Source of the DNA: Ctenosaura bakeri
Lineage: Eukaryota > Chordata > Lepidosauria > Squamata > Iguanidae
Assembly: GCA_948474755.1 (NCBI GenBank)
Contig: CAOLHI010001672.1
Span: 411,215-475,214 of the forward strand
Length of the DNA: 64,000 bases
Reading direction: 5' to 3'
Each line of letters begins with the position of its first letter. Positions within the stretch are counted from its first letter, which is position 1. Positions 33,559-43,054 of the stretch are shown here, in pieces. Position numbers and translations under genes: made by a program. The notes under the pieces were generated by a model. That model was not told the origin of the DNA. It searched no databases and was given only the letters and a program-made list of their open reading frames with translations.

Positions 33559-33860
33559 ACAGCCGAAATTAGGGCCTTAAGAGTTTGGAGCTGGCTCTCC
33601 AGTGCAGCGATTTGCTTAAGGCAAGCTGTGTGACTAACAGCCTCCTGCTGTTCCTTCACTTGCCCCGCCATGAATTTGGCCGCAGCTTGGGCATGATCCA
33701 GCTCAACCTCTAAGGCGTGGGCTTTCTCTTCCCAAGTTTGCGCCACTAACGTGATGTCACTAAGCTTCTGTGCGGAGGCCTGTGCTACGGACACGAACGT
33801 TACCTTGTCCACGTGCAGTGCCTCAATCTTGGCATGAAGCCGGGCATTCTCCTTTTCCAC
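33435..33860 (-). pseudogene. gag coiled-coil region relic
   Basis: A 141-codon frame with a clear heptad pattern (EKENARLHAKIEALHVDKV; ALEVELDHAQAAAKFM; LKQIAALESQLQTLKALIS). It lies between the matrix-like and capsid-like frames and is out of frame with both. A coiled-coil Gag segment of this length is uncommon in gammaretroviruses, so the exact lineage remains open. Confidence 0.7.
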
Positions 33861-33865
33861 TTCTG

Positions 33866-34144
33866 CTAGCCTCCCTCAGGTCTCAACAAGGGCACTACTA
33901 GAGTCTCTAGTAGCCAAAGCCAAAGTCCCCAAGCGGCCAAAGCATCCTTTGGTGGCCCGAATGGGTTCTTTGATTTCTGTGCCAGGGTGTACACTTCTCT
34001 GAGTGTGGCAAAGGGATCGGCTGTCTGGAAGACAGAGTCCTTCCAGGGGCATTTCCCCTTGCTCAACACCCACCTTTCTAACTTTCCTCGGACCTCCTCC
34101 TCGCACATGAGGTCCTTAACAGTAACTGGGCTCTCCTTTGCCAT
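33866..34144 (-). pseudogene. gag N-terminal (matrix-like) relic
   Basis: The start is chosen at 34144, where MAKESPVTVKDLMCEEEVRG begins. Its context has G at -3 and G at +4, a strong initiation context, whereas the upstream in-frame sequence reads LTR-leader DNA. The frame of about 92 codons is compact, helical and tryptophan-rich (GKCPWKDSVFQ; AAWGLWLWLLE). It ends at a stop at 33866 caused by a frame change before the coiled-coil segment. Confidence 0.68.
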
Positions 34145-35156
34145 TTCTACAACTATACAACTATACTTTCTAACACAAAAGCAGGACCAGGAACTGGAGT
34201 GACTGGTAGGATCACCTAGACTCCTGGGGGAGCTGTAGGGAAACAAACTCTGCGGAACTTCTCTGGGAAAGAGGGACGGGAACCTATCTCCAGCCTGCCC
34301 AAACAAAAGTCACTTTTGTACACCCAAGCCTGCTTTTACACCTTGACAGCACTGGGGACAAAAGGACAAGGAAACGGTTCATGGACAGGGAGGTCACCTA
34401 GACCCAGGGGACCCTCAGGAGTACTCTGCCTGCCTGAAGGGAGGGAGACGAACACTTCGGAGCTTACTACGCCGCCTGGTCAAGCAGCGGGGAAAAAGGG
34501 GCAAGGAACCAAAACCGAACCATCCCTAACAGTTTTTCGGGTGAGGGGGGCCTTCCTACACCTCGGGCTAAACTTTCTAAACCTTGTGCTAGGTCAGGAA
34601 TCACCACCTGCACTTAATATGCTAGCAAATCAGGACGCACCCAAAAATTACACAGCGGGATGCGCACCCGAAAATTACACAGCGCTTTCACAACTACAAA
34701 AACAACTAGCAGGACGCACCCGCGTCTCAACTCTGGGGAGGGGGTTTCTCTAAAGGTAATGCTGCCTCGCCACTACGGTGTTGAATGAGTGTGGACTGTT
34801 CCTAACGTATCCACTAGCGCTAGGATCCCAGCCCACAATAGACCCCAAGTTAGGGAGGTACTTCCCAGGTCAGCAACTTGCACGGCCCTGTCATCCACAA
34901 TGATTCACTGACGGAGCGAGTGACCACGTAGGTACGGCCACCATGCACGGCCAAGAATGAAAAGGAGCAGAACCACCCGATAGAAATAGCTCTAGAGCTC
35001 AAACACACCGATTTCACACACACATGTGTTCCTGCCTAACAGCGTTCTAGCAACTTGACTGGCCATTCCCTAAGTCAGTACCAGCCTGATTTGAGGAGGT
35101 TTGCGACTCCTTCTCAAATTAGGGGTACCAAGGTTGCCCGTGTTACTCCACCACTC
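34145..35156 (-). other. proviral leader region
   Basis: Between the 5' LTR end and the gag start. The first bases after the LTR, in element orientation, are gagtggtggagtaacacggg. The same string follows the LTR at 63721, so it belongs to the element. A TGG at the expected primer-binding position exists, but the following bases do not match a tRNA 3' end that I can name. The 145-codon forward frame here (34316-34753) is antisense and is not called. Confidence 0.6.
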
Positions 35157-35690
35157 TGTTACCCTGTTTACTGGGGGTCCTGGGAGGGACACCTAAATAA
35201 CCAAACAACAACACACTTTGGGGGAAATTAGCTTGGAGCACTGTTGGCAGAACGAGAGGCAGAGCAACGCAGCAGGACCTTGTAACCCAATGTTTATGGG
35301 GTCAGGCCAATTCAAGAAGCAAACCGTGTTGGAAATTAATGAATGATCTTTATTAAATACAGGCACACAATGTAAGCAACACACGCACACAGATAACTAC
35401 GGGAAAATGAAGGTTTGAGTTGGATAGCAGGATTTTTAAGAGGGATAGTTGATTCGGGTGATACGGAACCTGTTCCTGGAGTCTGGAAAGAAGATAGAGA
35501 GCGATGTATAGAAATGTTTCGAAATACATGCTATTTGTAAGTTGTTCGCCGCCTCGATCCATATGGAGAGGTGGGATACAAATAAATAAATAAATAAATA
35601 AAAATAAAATAAATAAAATGCTGGGGTGCGATGTAGCTCAGCATGTGGGGCTGAAGGGAAACTCGCCGGGCAAAGCGGCAGCAAGATGTA
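35157..35690 (-). repeat. 5' LTR, truncated, with SINE-tail insertion
   Basis: In element orientation it matches the solo LTRs from their mid-region: a ctgccgct-rich stretch (complement of 35626-35690), the ggaacaggttccgtatcacc area, the aataaa signal, and the terminus ...gggtaaca at 35157. About the first 410 bp of the LTR are missing. A SINE tail interrupts it at about 35503-35620. Confidence 0.8.
35503..35620 (+). mobile_element. SINE 3' tail fragment (first tRNA-SINE family)
   Basis: The phrases tgtatagaaatgtttcgaaa and ttgttcgccgcctcgatcc, then gggatacaaataaataaata, match the tail at 1276-1357. It ends in an AAAT microsatellite (about 35577-35616). It lies inside the provirus 5' LTR, so it inserted after the provirus. 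Confidence 0.85.
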
Positions 35691-35759
35691 TCAACAGTAT
35701 CAAATTAACATTCCAAAAGCTTTGGAAAACCAAAAAAAAAAAAAATTAATTGTGATTTA

Positions 35760-35870
35760 AAAACAGTAAAAGAAGGTTGATGATGATGATGACGATGATT
35801 GCTGTCAAGTTGACTTCAGCTTATAGTGACCCTATGCATGAGAGAAACCAGAAGACTGAGATAATGGAAA
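35760..35870 (-). mobile_element. SINE-like tail fragment
   Basis: The (GAT)n run at 35777-35799 is followed by tgctgtcaagttgacttcag and cttatagtgaccctatgcat. This resembles the complement of a SINE tail (gtcgccataagtc type). The head is absent. Confidence 0.5.
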
Positions 35871-36487
35871 ATCGGTTAAAAAATGTTACAATAATAAAAG
35901 CAAGGGATCACATATAGACCAAAATCTTGTACGAAGTGGTAAAAATAAGGCTGATGGGTACTAAGGGCCAATTACCTTTTTTGGAGTACTACTTGAATCC
36001 CTTAGCAAGGCTAGCTAGAGGCCATGCTAGCTGCGGGATTCCTGGAATTATAGTCCAAACATAATTTTTTTCAAGCTTTTTTTAAGGGTGATGTCTTCTG
36101 AGCAGGGCTCCTTTACTTTCAAAACTCCCTCTCTGGGGAGATAAGCACAGTATCTCTAAGTCAGCATAAAAAATCTGAAAACCTATTTATGTCAGTCTGC
36201 ATCTGGCTCAGTTTGTGTTGTACTTGTAAAAATCTCTATCTCCTTCTGCTGTATTTTTCTTTTCTTTTTGTCCTGCTCCTGCTCCTCCCCCCCCGACTTT
36301 TTCTAGGCTGTAGATAAGACTGATAAAATTATGTCTATCCAGTCCTTCCTTTCTTATTAAGATGAAACCCTGCAATTGATATTTAATTTCTATAGTGGAA
36401 ATAAGTTTACATCAAGGCATCATCAGCCCTACAAAGTGAGTTGCTCGTCTCATGTTGCAGGTATTGAGAGGTGTGGTGCTGGAGGAA
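35871..36487. other. unassigned non-coding stretch
   Basis: No gene or classified repeat recognised. Confidence 0.4.
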
Positions 36488-36509
36488 AGGAACTGCACCC
36501 CCAGTAGGG

Positions 36510-36637
36510 TAGTGAGGCTCAAGAGCTCTCTGGCTGAGAATTTTAGGTGGCCCTCCCTAAATGGAAAATCCCAAGATTCCATAGGCTGTTGCCATGGCAG
36601 TTAAAATGGAATAATAGTGCTATAACAGTGTAGTGTT
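36510..36637. mobile_element. palindromic MITE-like family, diverged half
   Basis: Contains ggccctccctaaatggaaaa, ccaagattccataggctgtt and ggaataatagtgctataaca in family order, with an upstream aagagctctctggctgagaa block also seen near 13410. It is an old, partial copy. Confidence 0.72.
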
Positions 36638-36747
36638 ATAAGGCTGTCAGTCAGCTTTTGTATATTTAATGGGAAGAAGTGACATCCTAGTTTCTGTCTC
36701 AGCCAGCAAAGTGTTTTGGGTTAACCCTGTTATATGAAAGGATTTCA

Positions 36748-36915
36748 CAGAATCATACAAGCTGGAAGGGACTGCCATAGCCATTTATTCCAGTCCCCTG
36801 CCACACACTCACAAAAGATGGCTGTTGAACCTCTCTTTAAGGATCTTCAGTGGAGGAAAGTTTACCATCCTCCCAAGCAGTCTATTCCACTGTGGGAGAG
36901 CTCTAATTGTCAAGA
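36748..36915 (-). mobile_element. CR1-type 3' fragment
   Basis: The phrases cagaatcatacaagctggaa, gccatttattccagtcccct and ggctgttgaacctctcttta parallel the CR1 3' UTR start at 28826-28950. Only about 170 bp is retained, as an old 5'-truncated insertion. Confidence 0.75.
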
Positions 36916-37755
36916 TGTACTGGGACCTAGTGAATCAAAGTAATCTGATGTATTTTCTAGATCTGTCACAGCAACCATTCCCTGATCTACCACTCTCATA
37001 CGTATTGGACTAGATCTCTCATCATCCCCAGTAAGCATGGCTAATGGACATGAATTATGGAAGTTGTAGTCCTAGGCATCTGGACAGTGTCAGACTGGAG
37101 AAAACTGCACAAAACTGTTCTCTAAGTTGTAGGTTTAAGGGTGAAGGGGACGTACAGAGCAGCCTTATAAATGATCCAAGAAGATACTAGCCTCCAGCTG
37201 ATGCATTTCTGTACTCTTGGTAGAAGAAGAGACTTTTCTATTTCTATGGTTCACCTGAAACCAAATGAGTTGGCAGATGAATTGCAGAATATGCTCACTT
37301 ACCTGCATGCTGCCAACAGCTACCAGGCAAGTTGCTGAAAAGAAGACCAGTCCAGAACTAGGTTTTATATTACAGTTGCTTTGACGTGAACTTGGTTGTT
37401 TTGCTAAGCTTGAGAAAAGATAGTGATTTCTCAGTGGGTGTTGTACTGGTGTCTTCTTTTGCAGGCTGGAGGGACAGGCTGGAGGGACATCTCCTTAAGT
37501 TTTGGGAAACAGCTTGATATCAGTTAAGGGTATGATAGTACAATGTGGTGGAATGGGCAAGCAGGTTTCTCTGTGGACAGTTTCCACCTTGGGCATTGTT
37601 GATTCATGTGAAGAAAAATATTCCTGGGAAGATAAATGGCAAAGTTATGAGTGTTTAGGCAGAAGGGGACATCTGGTCCAAAACAGCATGATGGCCTGGG
37701 GTGTGATTTCAGTTTATTTTATTTAGTTTATTTAATGCTTCATCCTTTAGAGTGT
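36916..37755. other. unassigned non-coding stretch
   Basis: No gene recognised. A small tandem duplication (ggctggagggaca twice) lies near 37464-37488. Confidence 0.4.
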
Positions 37756-37758
37756 CAG

Positions 37759-38717
37759 GCCATTTCCACACTAGACTGTTATAATGCTATTATTCCACTC
37801 TCAACATCCAATGGAATCCTGGGGTTTGCTGTTTAGGGAGGGCCCTTTTCAAACCCCAGGATTTGATCAGATGTTGAAAGTGGAATAATAGCACTATAAC
37901 AGTCTAGTGTTATTTCCGCTATGGCACCCCCGTTGAGGACCCCCAGATATCCTTTTGATATCATTTAATTTGGCCTTAGCTGGACTGGTTGCGATTACCT
38001 CATCTCATGTGTGCGCAAAGTTCTCCGGATAAGCATGGACAGAGAGCGGCCGTTAATGGTTTACATTCCATTTCTCTTTGTAGCCAGCAACCCAAAACTC
38101 GCCCGAAATTTACTCTTGTGAGTTGGGCCATCAACGTCTCGGCCAGAGGTATTGTTTCTACATGCAAATCCCATCACGCTAAACCTGACCTCACCAAATC
38201 CTTTTGTCCAGCACTGAAACCTCTTTTGTTCTCCTTTGGGACTGCCATAGCCGAAAGGCACGATCTTCCCTATAAAAACCCTTCATTTCTAACCGATCCT
38301 CGGATCACCTTTGACTGCCATCCTGCCCTGCCGCTGGTGAGTTTAAAGGACTCCCCTCAGCGCCCCCATGCTGAGCTTTCTTCCCCAAACCTTCAATCTC
38401 TCCCCAGGACTACGGAACAGGTCGTATTGCCTTCCCCTACAACTCTCTTTCTTTTCTAAGCTAGTTAGTTTATGTTTGTCTTCTGTGTTTTGTTCGCAAT
38501 AAAGAATTGTTTGTCGTTTGGAAACACCTTATCTAGCCACTCTCTGACCTGACGCTGTATACATAGGGTAAAAGATCTCGTTACGTTACCCTGCCTCTCG
38601 TTAGCAAAACCAGTGCTCTGAGTTCTAATTTCCCCATCTTTGGTATCGTAATTGGCAAAGCTGGGTGCCCCTCGCGGGACCCCCAATTTTCAGGGTAACA
38701 CTAGTGCAGAAATGGCC
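37759..38717. mobile_element. palindromic MITE-like element split by a solo LTR
   Basis: The left part, 37759-37907, reads ccatttccacactagactgt, then ggaatcctggggtttgctg, then the inverted half ending acagtctag. The solo LTR occupies 37908-38700. The last bases of the MITE resume at 38701 (ctagtgcagaaatggcc). Removing the LTR and one ctag restores the family's terminus, so the LTR target duplication is exactly ctag. Confidence 0.92.
37908..38700 (+). repeat. solo LTR (793 bp) with 4-bp target duplication CTAG
   Basis: Starts tgtta and ends gtaaca. The core promoter candidate ctataaaaaccc is near 38270 and the polyadenylation signal aataaa near 38500. The U5-like end gggtgcccctcgcgggaccc matches the other LTRs. 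It is flanked by ctag on both sides (37904-37907 and 38701-38704). No internal proviral sequence remains, so it arose by LTR-LTR recombination. Confidence 0.93.
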
Positions 38718-39560
38718 TAAGTCTTTCCAGGGCAACTTACAATTGAAATATCAAAGTAATCAAATATGAAATGCGCAACCATATCAAATAGAACAAAGGA
38801 GGGTGTGGAGGGGAACAGACAGTCTCAGGTGACTTGACTGAACCCCACAGAAAAGTGAAAAAGGCTGTGTTATCTAAGACAAATGTCAAAGGGAGGGAGA
38901 TTTTTATTAAGTCCTCTCCTTTGGCATGATCAGTGGAGGTAAAGGATGGATATATGGAAGTAAGGGTACTGATATGTATCCAAAAAACCTGATTAGTAAA
39001 GAAGATTTTCTAGGTGCTGAAAAGAGGACGCCATCGTAATGTTTTGTATTACCCACACAGCCAGTGCTTAAGGATTATGGGAGTTGTCATCTTGAATTCC
39101 TGGAGAGCACAAGGTTTCATACCCAGTCTGGACAGGCTGTTTAGGGAACAAGGAACAGAACCTCTTGGGCATTTCTCAATTACCCAACCAGGTCTAAAGG
39201 GTTGGGAAAGTGATGACATAGACAGAACTCACTAAGAGACCTCAGCAGATGTGAGTAGGTGAGAGAGGCATGTAACTAACAGAATGAGCCGAAAGTCCCC
39301 ACTTTAAAGGATTTCAATGGGAAATAGACAAAGTCGTGCAGGATAAAGCTGTCAGTTGCTACTAGTTACAATGGCCAAGCTATCTGAGAGGAATTCTGAG
39401 AGCTGTAGTTCCCCAAAGTAATTTTTCTAAGCTCTGTCCACGATCAGAAGCATCATACTGCTCAATGCAAGTTGCTACAGAGCAACTAGTTGTGTAGAAT
39501 AGCAAGTTATGGGTTTTCTGGAGGGATTTTCAGAACCACTGTCAGAAATTAGAAGCTGGA
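38718..39560. other. unassigned non-coding stretch
   Basis: No gene or repeat recognised. Confidence 0.4.
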
Positions 39561-39566
39561 CTAGAT

Positions 39567-39650
39567 CGTAGAATCATAGAACTGGAAATGGATTCATGGA
39601 TATTGAGTCCAACCCCCTGCTCAGTGTAAGATATCCAGCTAAAGCATTCT
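39567..39650 (-). mobile_element. CR1-type 3' fragment
   Basis: The phrases tagaatcatagaactggaaa, ttgagtccaaccccctgctc and gatatccagctaaagcattc are the complement of a CR1-like 3' terminus, as at 28826. It is short and old. Confidence 0.72.
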
Positions 39651-40677
39651 CAGACTGTGTGTGGTCTGATACAGCAAGGGCTTTTCTTATGTTGTTAATG
39701 GTCGATGGAAGTAAACCTAGGTGGACTTACCCTGTGTGGTTGTGACTGGTGTTAAAATGATGGACAGTGCCTCAGACCAAATAGTTCCTCAGTAAATCCC
39801 TGATGATAGGGATTTAGTATAAATTAGGTAAAATAAACCTGTTGCAAAACATGCATATAAATTAATAAATCAATAGCCCCAATCTACCCAAGCAAATCCC
39901 ACCAATTTGTTTACCCAGCACTTTCAAAACTACCATGACAAGAGCTTTCCAAGCAACTTGATTATGTCCCCAGCTCAGAGCATGCAAAATAGGTTGTCTT
40001 TTTATACCTTGGAATCATAGATGCAAAAACACAAGTTGAATCAAGGTCAACCTGGTGGAAACTATTGTCTCACAATCCATTGATCTTCTGTAGAATGGAA
40101 ATAAGAAGCTATCTTGCACCATATAGTTGCTGTAAGGCTGTAGTAAGAACTGGAAAGCTTTAATGATGCTTAGGATGCTGTATTAATGATTAATAATGGC
40201 ACTTCCCTCTACTTGCTCTTCTCTGTTTGTGGAGATGTGTGTAGAGATCAGATGATCTTTGACGTCTGTGGTCCTGCTATGATTACTTGAGCTGGAAGAG
40301 TTTCGGTTTTGGCATACACTGAACATCAGTCTTGGCTATGTTATTACTCCCCGACATTTCAGGAGCCCTCTGTACAAGATGAAGTAACATCAGTTAAAAG
40401 AGAAAAGAGAACCAACTGTATTTTATTTTCTCCATCCATCATGAAGACTTCCAAAGAGAAAATCAGGAAGAACAAAAAAGATTGATTGAGAGAGACAGAT
40501 ATGTTGAGTCATTTTACATTGTTTTAAGTTTTGACCTGCAGGTATACAATCCCAGCTAGAGCTGACCCATTTAAATTTTAGTTCTCACTAGAGTTGAAAA
40601 CAACATGATTTATGTAAGAGGTGCCTATTAGGAACCACTCATTATTATAGCAGGGACTAAAGTTGGATTTAGCTTAT

Positions 40678-40724
<47 letters not shown>

Positions 40725-41380
40725 TAATTATCACCAGAAGGAAAGGGGACAAAGCATATGTGGTATAAGAGTATTGTAACCAGATTTTCCAGTGTTTGTT
40801 TTTACCTTCCACAGGGATCCCATACACCTAGATATTGGGTTGATGTTGAGGGAACAGAATGCTAGACTAGATAGCGTGTTTGGCCCGATCTAGCCGGGCT
40901 CTTAACAACATTCTTACCTTAAGGCAGATATGTGGGGCTCTGGTTTTAATCAGGAAAATGCTGCTGGAGGGTGGCATTTTCTCCATAGAATATCATCACC
41001 AGAAAGTATTGCTATTAGCTCCTGAATAAGAAAAAAAAAATCCAGAGACTGTATTGCCTCCCCACCTCCGATGGAGCTAATAACATCTTAGGGTAGGATA
41101 CCTATGTATGTATCTCTTTCAGCAATTGCTCTTGGAGAAGTTTAAATATTTTTCCACGGAAATAAAATGTTTAAACCCGTCCTTCTCCTGTGTTGCTGCT
41201 ACAATCAGAATCAGAGTCCTGAAACTATGATTAAGTAAAATGGAAATAATAATAACATTTGGGAAATCTTATCATGAATTTCCCATATTATTTCTAGTCT
41301 TAAGTCATTAGCACTAATCAGAGCCATAGACTGCACACATCCTTCTTTTCATGGTGTATACCACTGGCATTTGGTCAATG
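39651..41380. other. mostly unassigned stretch with (AC)n
   Basis: Contains a perfect AC microsatellite at 40680-40722 and a weak CR1-like 3' phrase near 40250 (gatcagatgatctttgacg). No gene recognised. Confidence 0.5.
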
Positions 41381-41384
41381 CCTG

Positions 41385-42243
41385 TGTTACTCCAGCTATG
41401 GCACTGTTGGCGAGGACCCCAGATATAATTTTGATATCAAACAATTCGGCCTTAGCTTGATTTTTTTCCAGCCACCCTACTCCACGTGTTTGCGAGGTTC
41501 TCCGGACAAGCACAGACAGAGTGTGACCGCTAATGGTTTTACATTCCAGACCCTACTGAGGCCAGCAACTCAAGCCTCGCTCATAGTTTCAGGGAAGTTC
41601 CAACTGCAAACCTCACAATAGCTGCACGGCTCTGAGCCAAGCCAATCCTTTATGTTGGGCCATCAACGTACCGGCCACGCTATTGTCATCAAGAGCAAAT
41701 CCAATCATGTAAACTTGACCTTTGCCAAATCCTTTGTCCAGCGCTAAAACTCCCTTTGTTCTCACCTGGCTTGCCATAGCCGGTAGGCACAAACTCCCCT
41801 ATAAGAACCCCTCATTTCCAAACGGTCTTCGGATCACCCTGGACTGCCATCCCGCCTTGCTGCCGCTCTGTCCAGTGAAGTTTTCCCCTCAGTTCTCCAC
41901 AACTGAGTCTGCCTCCCTTCTTGGAACCCCATCTTTCTCTCCAGGACAACGAGACCAGGTGTCGTATTACCCATCTCTATGCTCTCCCATTCTACTTTCC
42001 AGTTAGTTAGTGTGTGTGTTGCTTTATTTGCTGTTTATCTCTCAATAAAACTCTTATTTTGTACTTTTAACCTTGCGTGCCTGCTCTCTGACCTGAAGCC
42101 GTAGACATTGGGTTAAAGATCCTTGCTTAAGTTACCCTGGCTCTCGTTTAGCCAAGAGAGTGCTCCAGCTAATTTCCCCTAATTTGTGTTTTATTTGGCA
42201 ATTTGGGTGCCCCTCCCGGGACCCCCCAACACACAACGTAACA
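41385..42243 (+). repeat. solo LTR (859 bp) with 4-bp target duplication CCTG
   Basis: Same family as 37908-38700. It begins tgttactccagctatggcac and ends acacaacgtaaca. TATA-like ctataagaacccc is near 41800, aataaa near 42042, and the U5 end reads gggtgcccctcccgggaccc. It is flanked by cctg at 41381-41384 and 42244-42247. No proviral interior remains. Confidence 0.93.
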
Positions 42244-42247
42244 CCTG

Positions 42248-42870
42248 GGGGAAATCCTTGTTTGGGGTATGGCTCTCTGAATCTCCCAGCACACATAGGT
42301 ACTGCTGGCTTGGATATTCTGTGAGTTGTTTTTCATTTCTGATTATTGCTGAGATCTTAAGCATGCTGATTGGAGAAAGACCATTTAATCCTAGTCAGTA
42401 TTGCCTCACTTGCTTACCAAACATGGTCAGTTCTGTAATCCCAAAATATCAGGCCTTGGAATGATTGATATGAGAATGAACAGCAAGGCTTTATTAACCA
42501 AGATGCTAATTAGAGTATGGCTCAAGCCACACGAAACTGCTTTGTTCCTTTATTGTTGAGTTATACCAGCAAAGTTGCAAGGAGAGAAAAATGAGTGCTG
42601 GAAGCTCAGTAGTGCTGATCTTACGATCATTGCAGCGTTTGTTACTGGAATGCATTCAGCACTACTGATTGCTGAATGACATATTCAGCAGTATTACATG
42701 ATAAAAACTGTGGAACAGTAGATTGGGTCAAATTGTAAATGGTGTGTATGAGAGACACTATGGAATAGGCAAAAACTTAGCATCTCAGAGAGAAAGCTTG
42801 GTCGGGACCTTTTTTCTTAATGTACTAGCTTTTCATAGGAAGAGAGTTAATGATAGAGCAGAGCATTGGT
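42248..42870. other. unassigned non-coding stretch
   Basis: No gene or classified repeat recognised. Confidence 0.4.
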
Positions 42871-42872
42871 GG

Positions 42873-43054
42873 GCCAGTGTGGTGTAATAGTTTGAGCATT
42901 GGACTACAACCCTGGAGACCAAGGACTCAGCTACAGAAACCCACAGGGTGACTTTAAGCACATCACACACTCTCAGCTCCAGAAAACCCAATGAGAGGTT
43001 TGCCTTAGGGTCACCTTATGCTGGAAAAGACTTGAAGGCACAAAGCAACAACAA
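42873..43054 (+). mobile_element. Sauria-type SINE
   Basis: Head gccagtgtggtgtaatagtt, body acccacagggtgactttaag, tail gccttagggtcaccttatgc, then cttgaaggcacaaagcaaca. The B box region is partly deleted. Confidence 0.9.

Larger units (their letters stand above)
28746..35690 (-). mobile_element. decayed gammaretrovirus-like endogenous provirus
   Basis: Minus-strand provirus. The 5' LTR remnant is at 35157-35690, the leader at about 34145-35156, gag relics at 34144-32292 and a protease relic at about 32210-31860. The 3' LTR remnant is at 31373-31620 plus 28746-28823, split by a CR1. The segment that should hold RT, integrase and env is deleted between the protease and the 3' LTR. LTR identity over the comparable 215 bp is about 94-95% by eye. 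A UAG codon at the gag-protease junction points to a gamma-like (class I) element. Multiple frameshifts make it non-functional. Confidence 0.85.

Noticed and set aside
34316..34753. 145-codon plus-strand ORF
   Set aside because: Antisense to the proviral leader; no family resemblance.
40680..40722. CRISPR-like or regulatory tandem array
   Set aside because: It is a simple AC microsatellite. No spaced direct repeats of CRISPR type occur anywhere in the window, and the DNA is eukaryotic.
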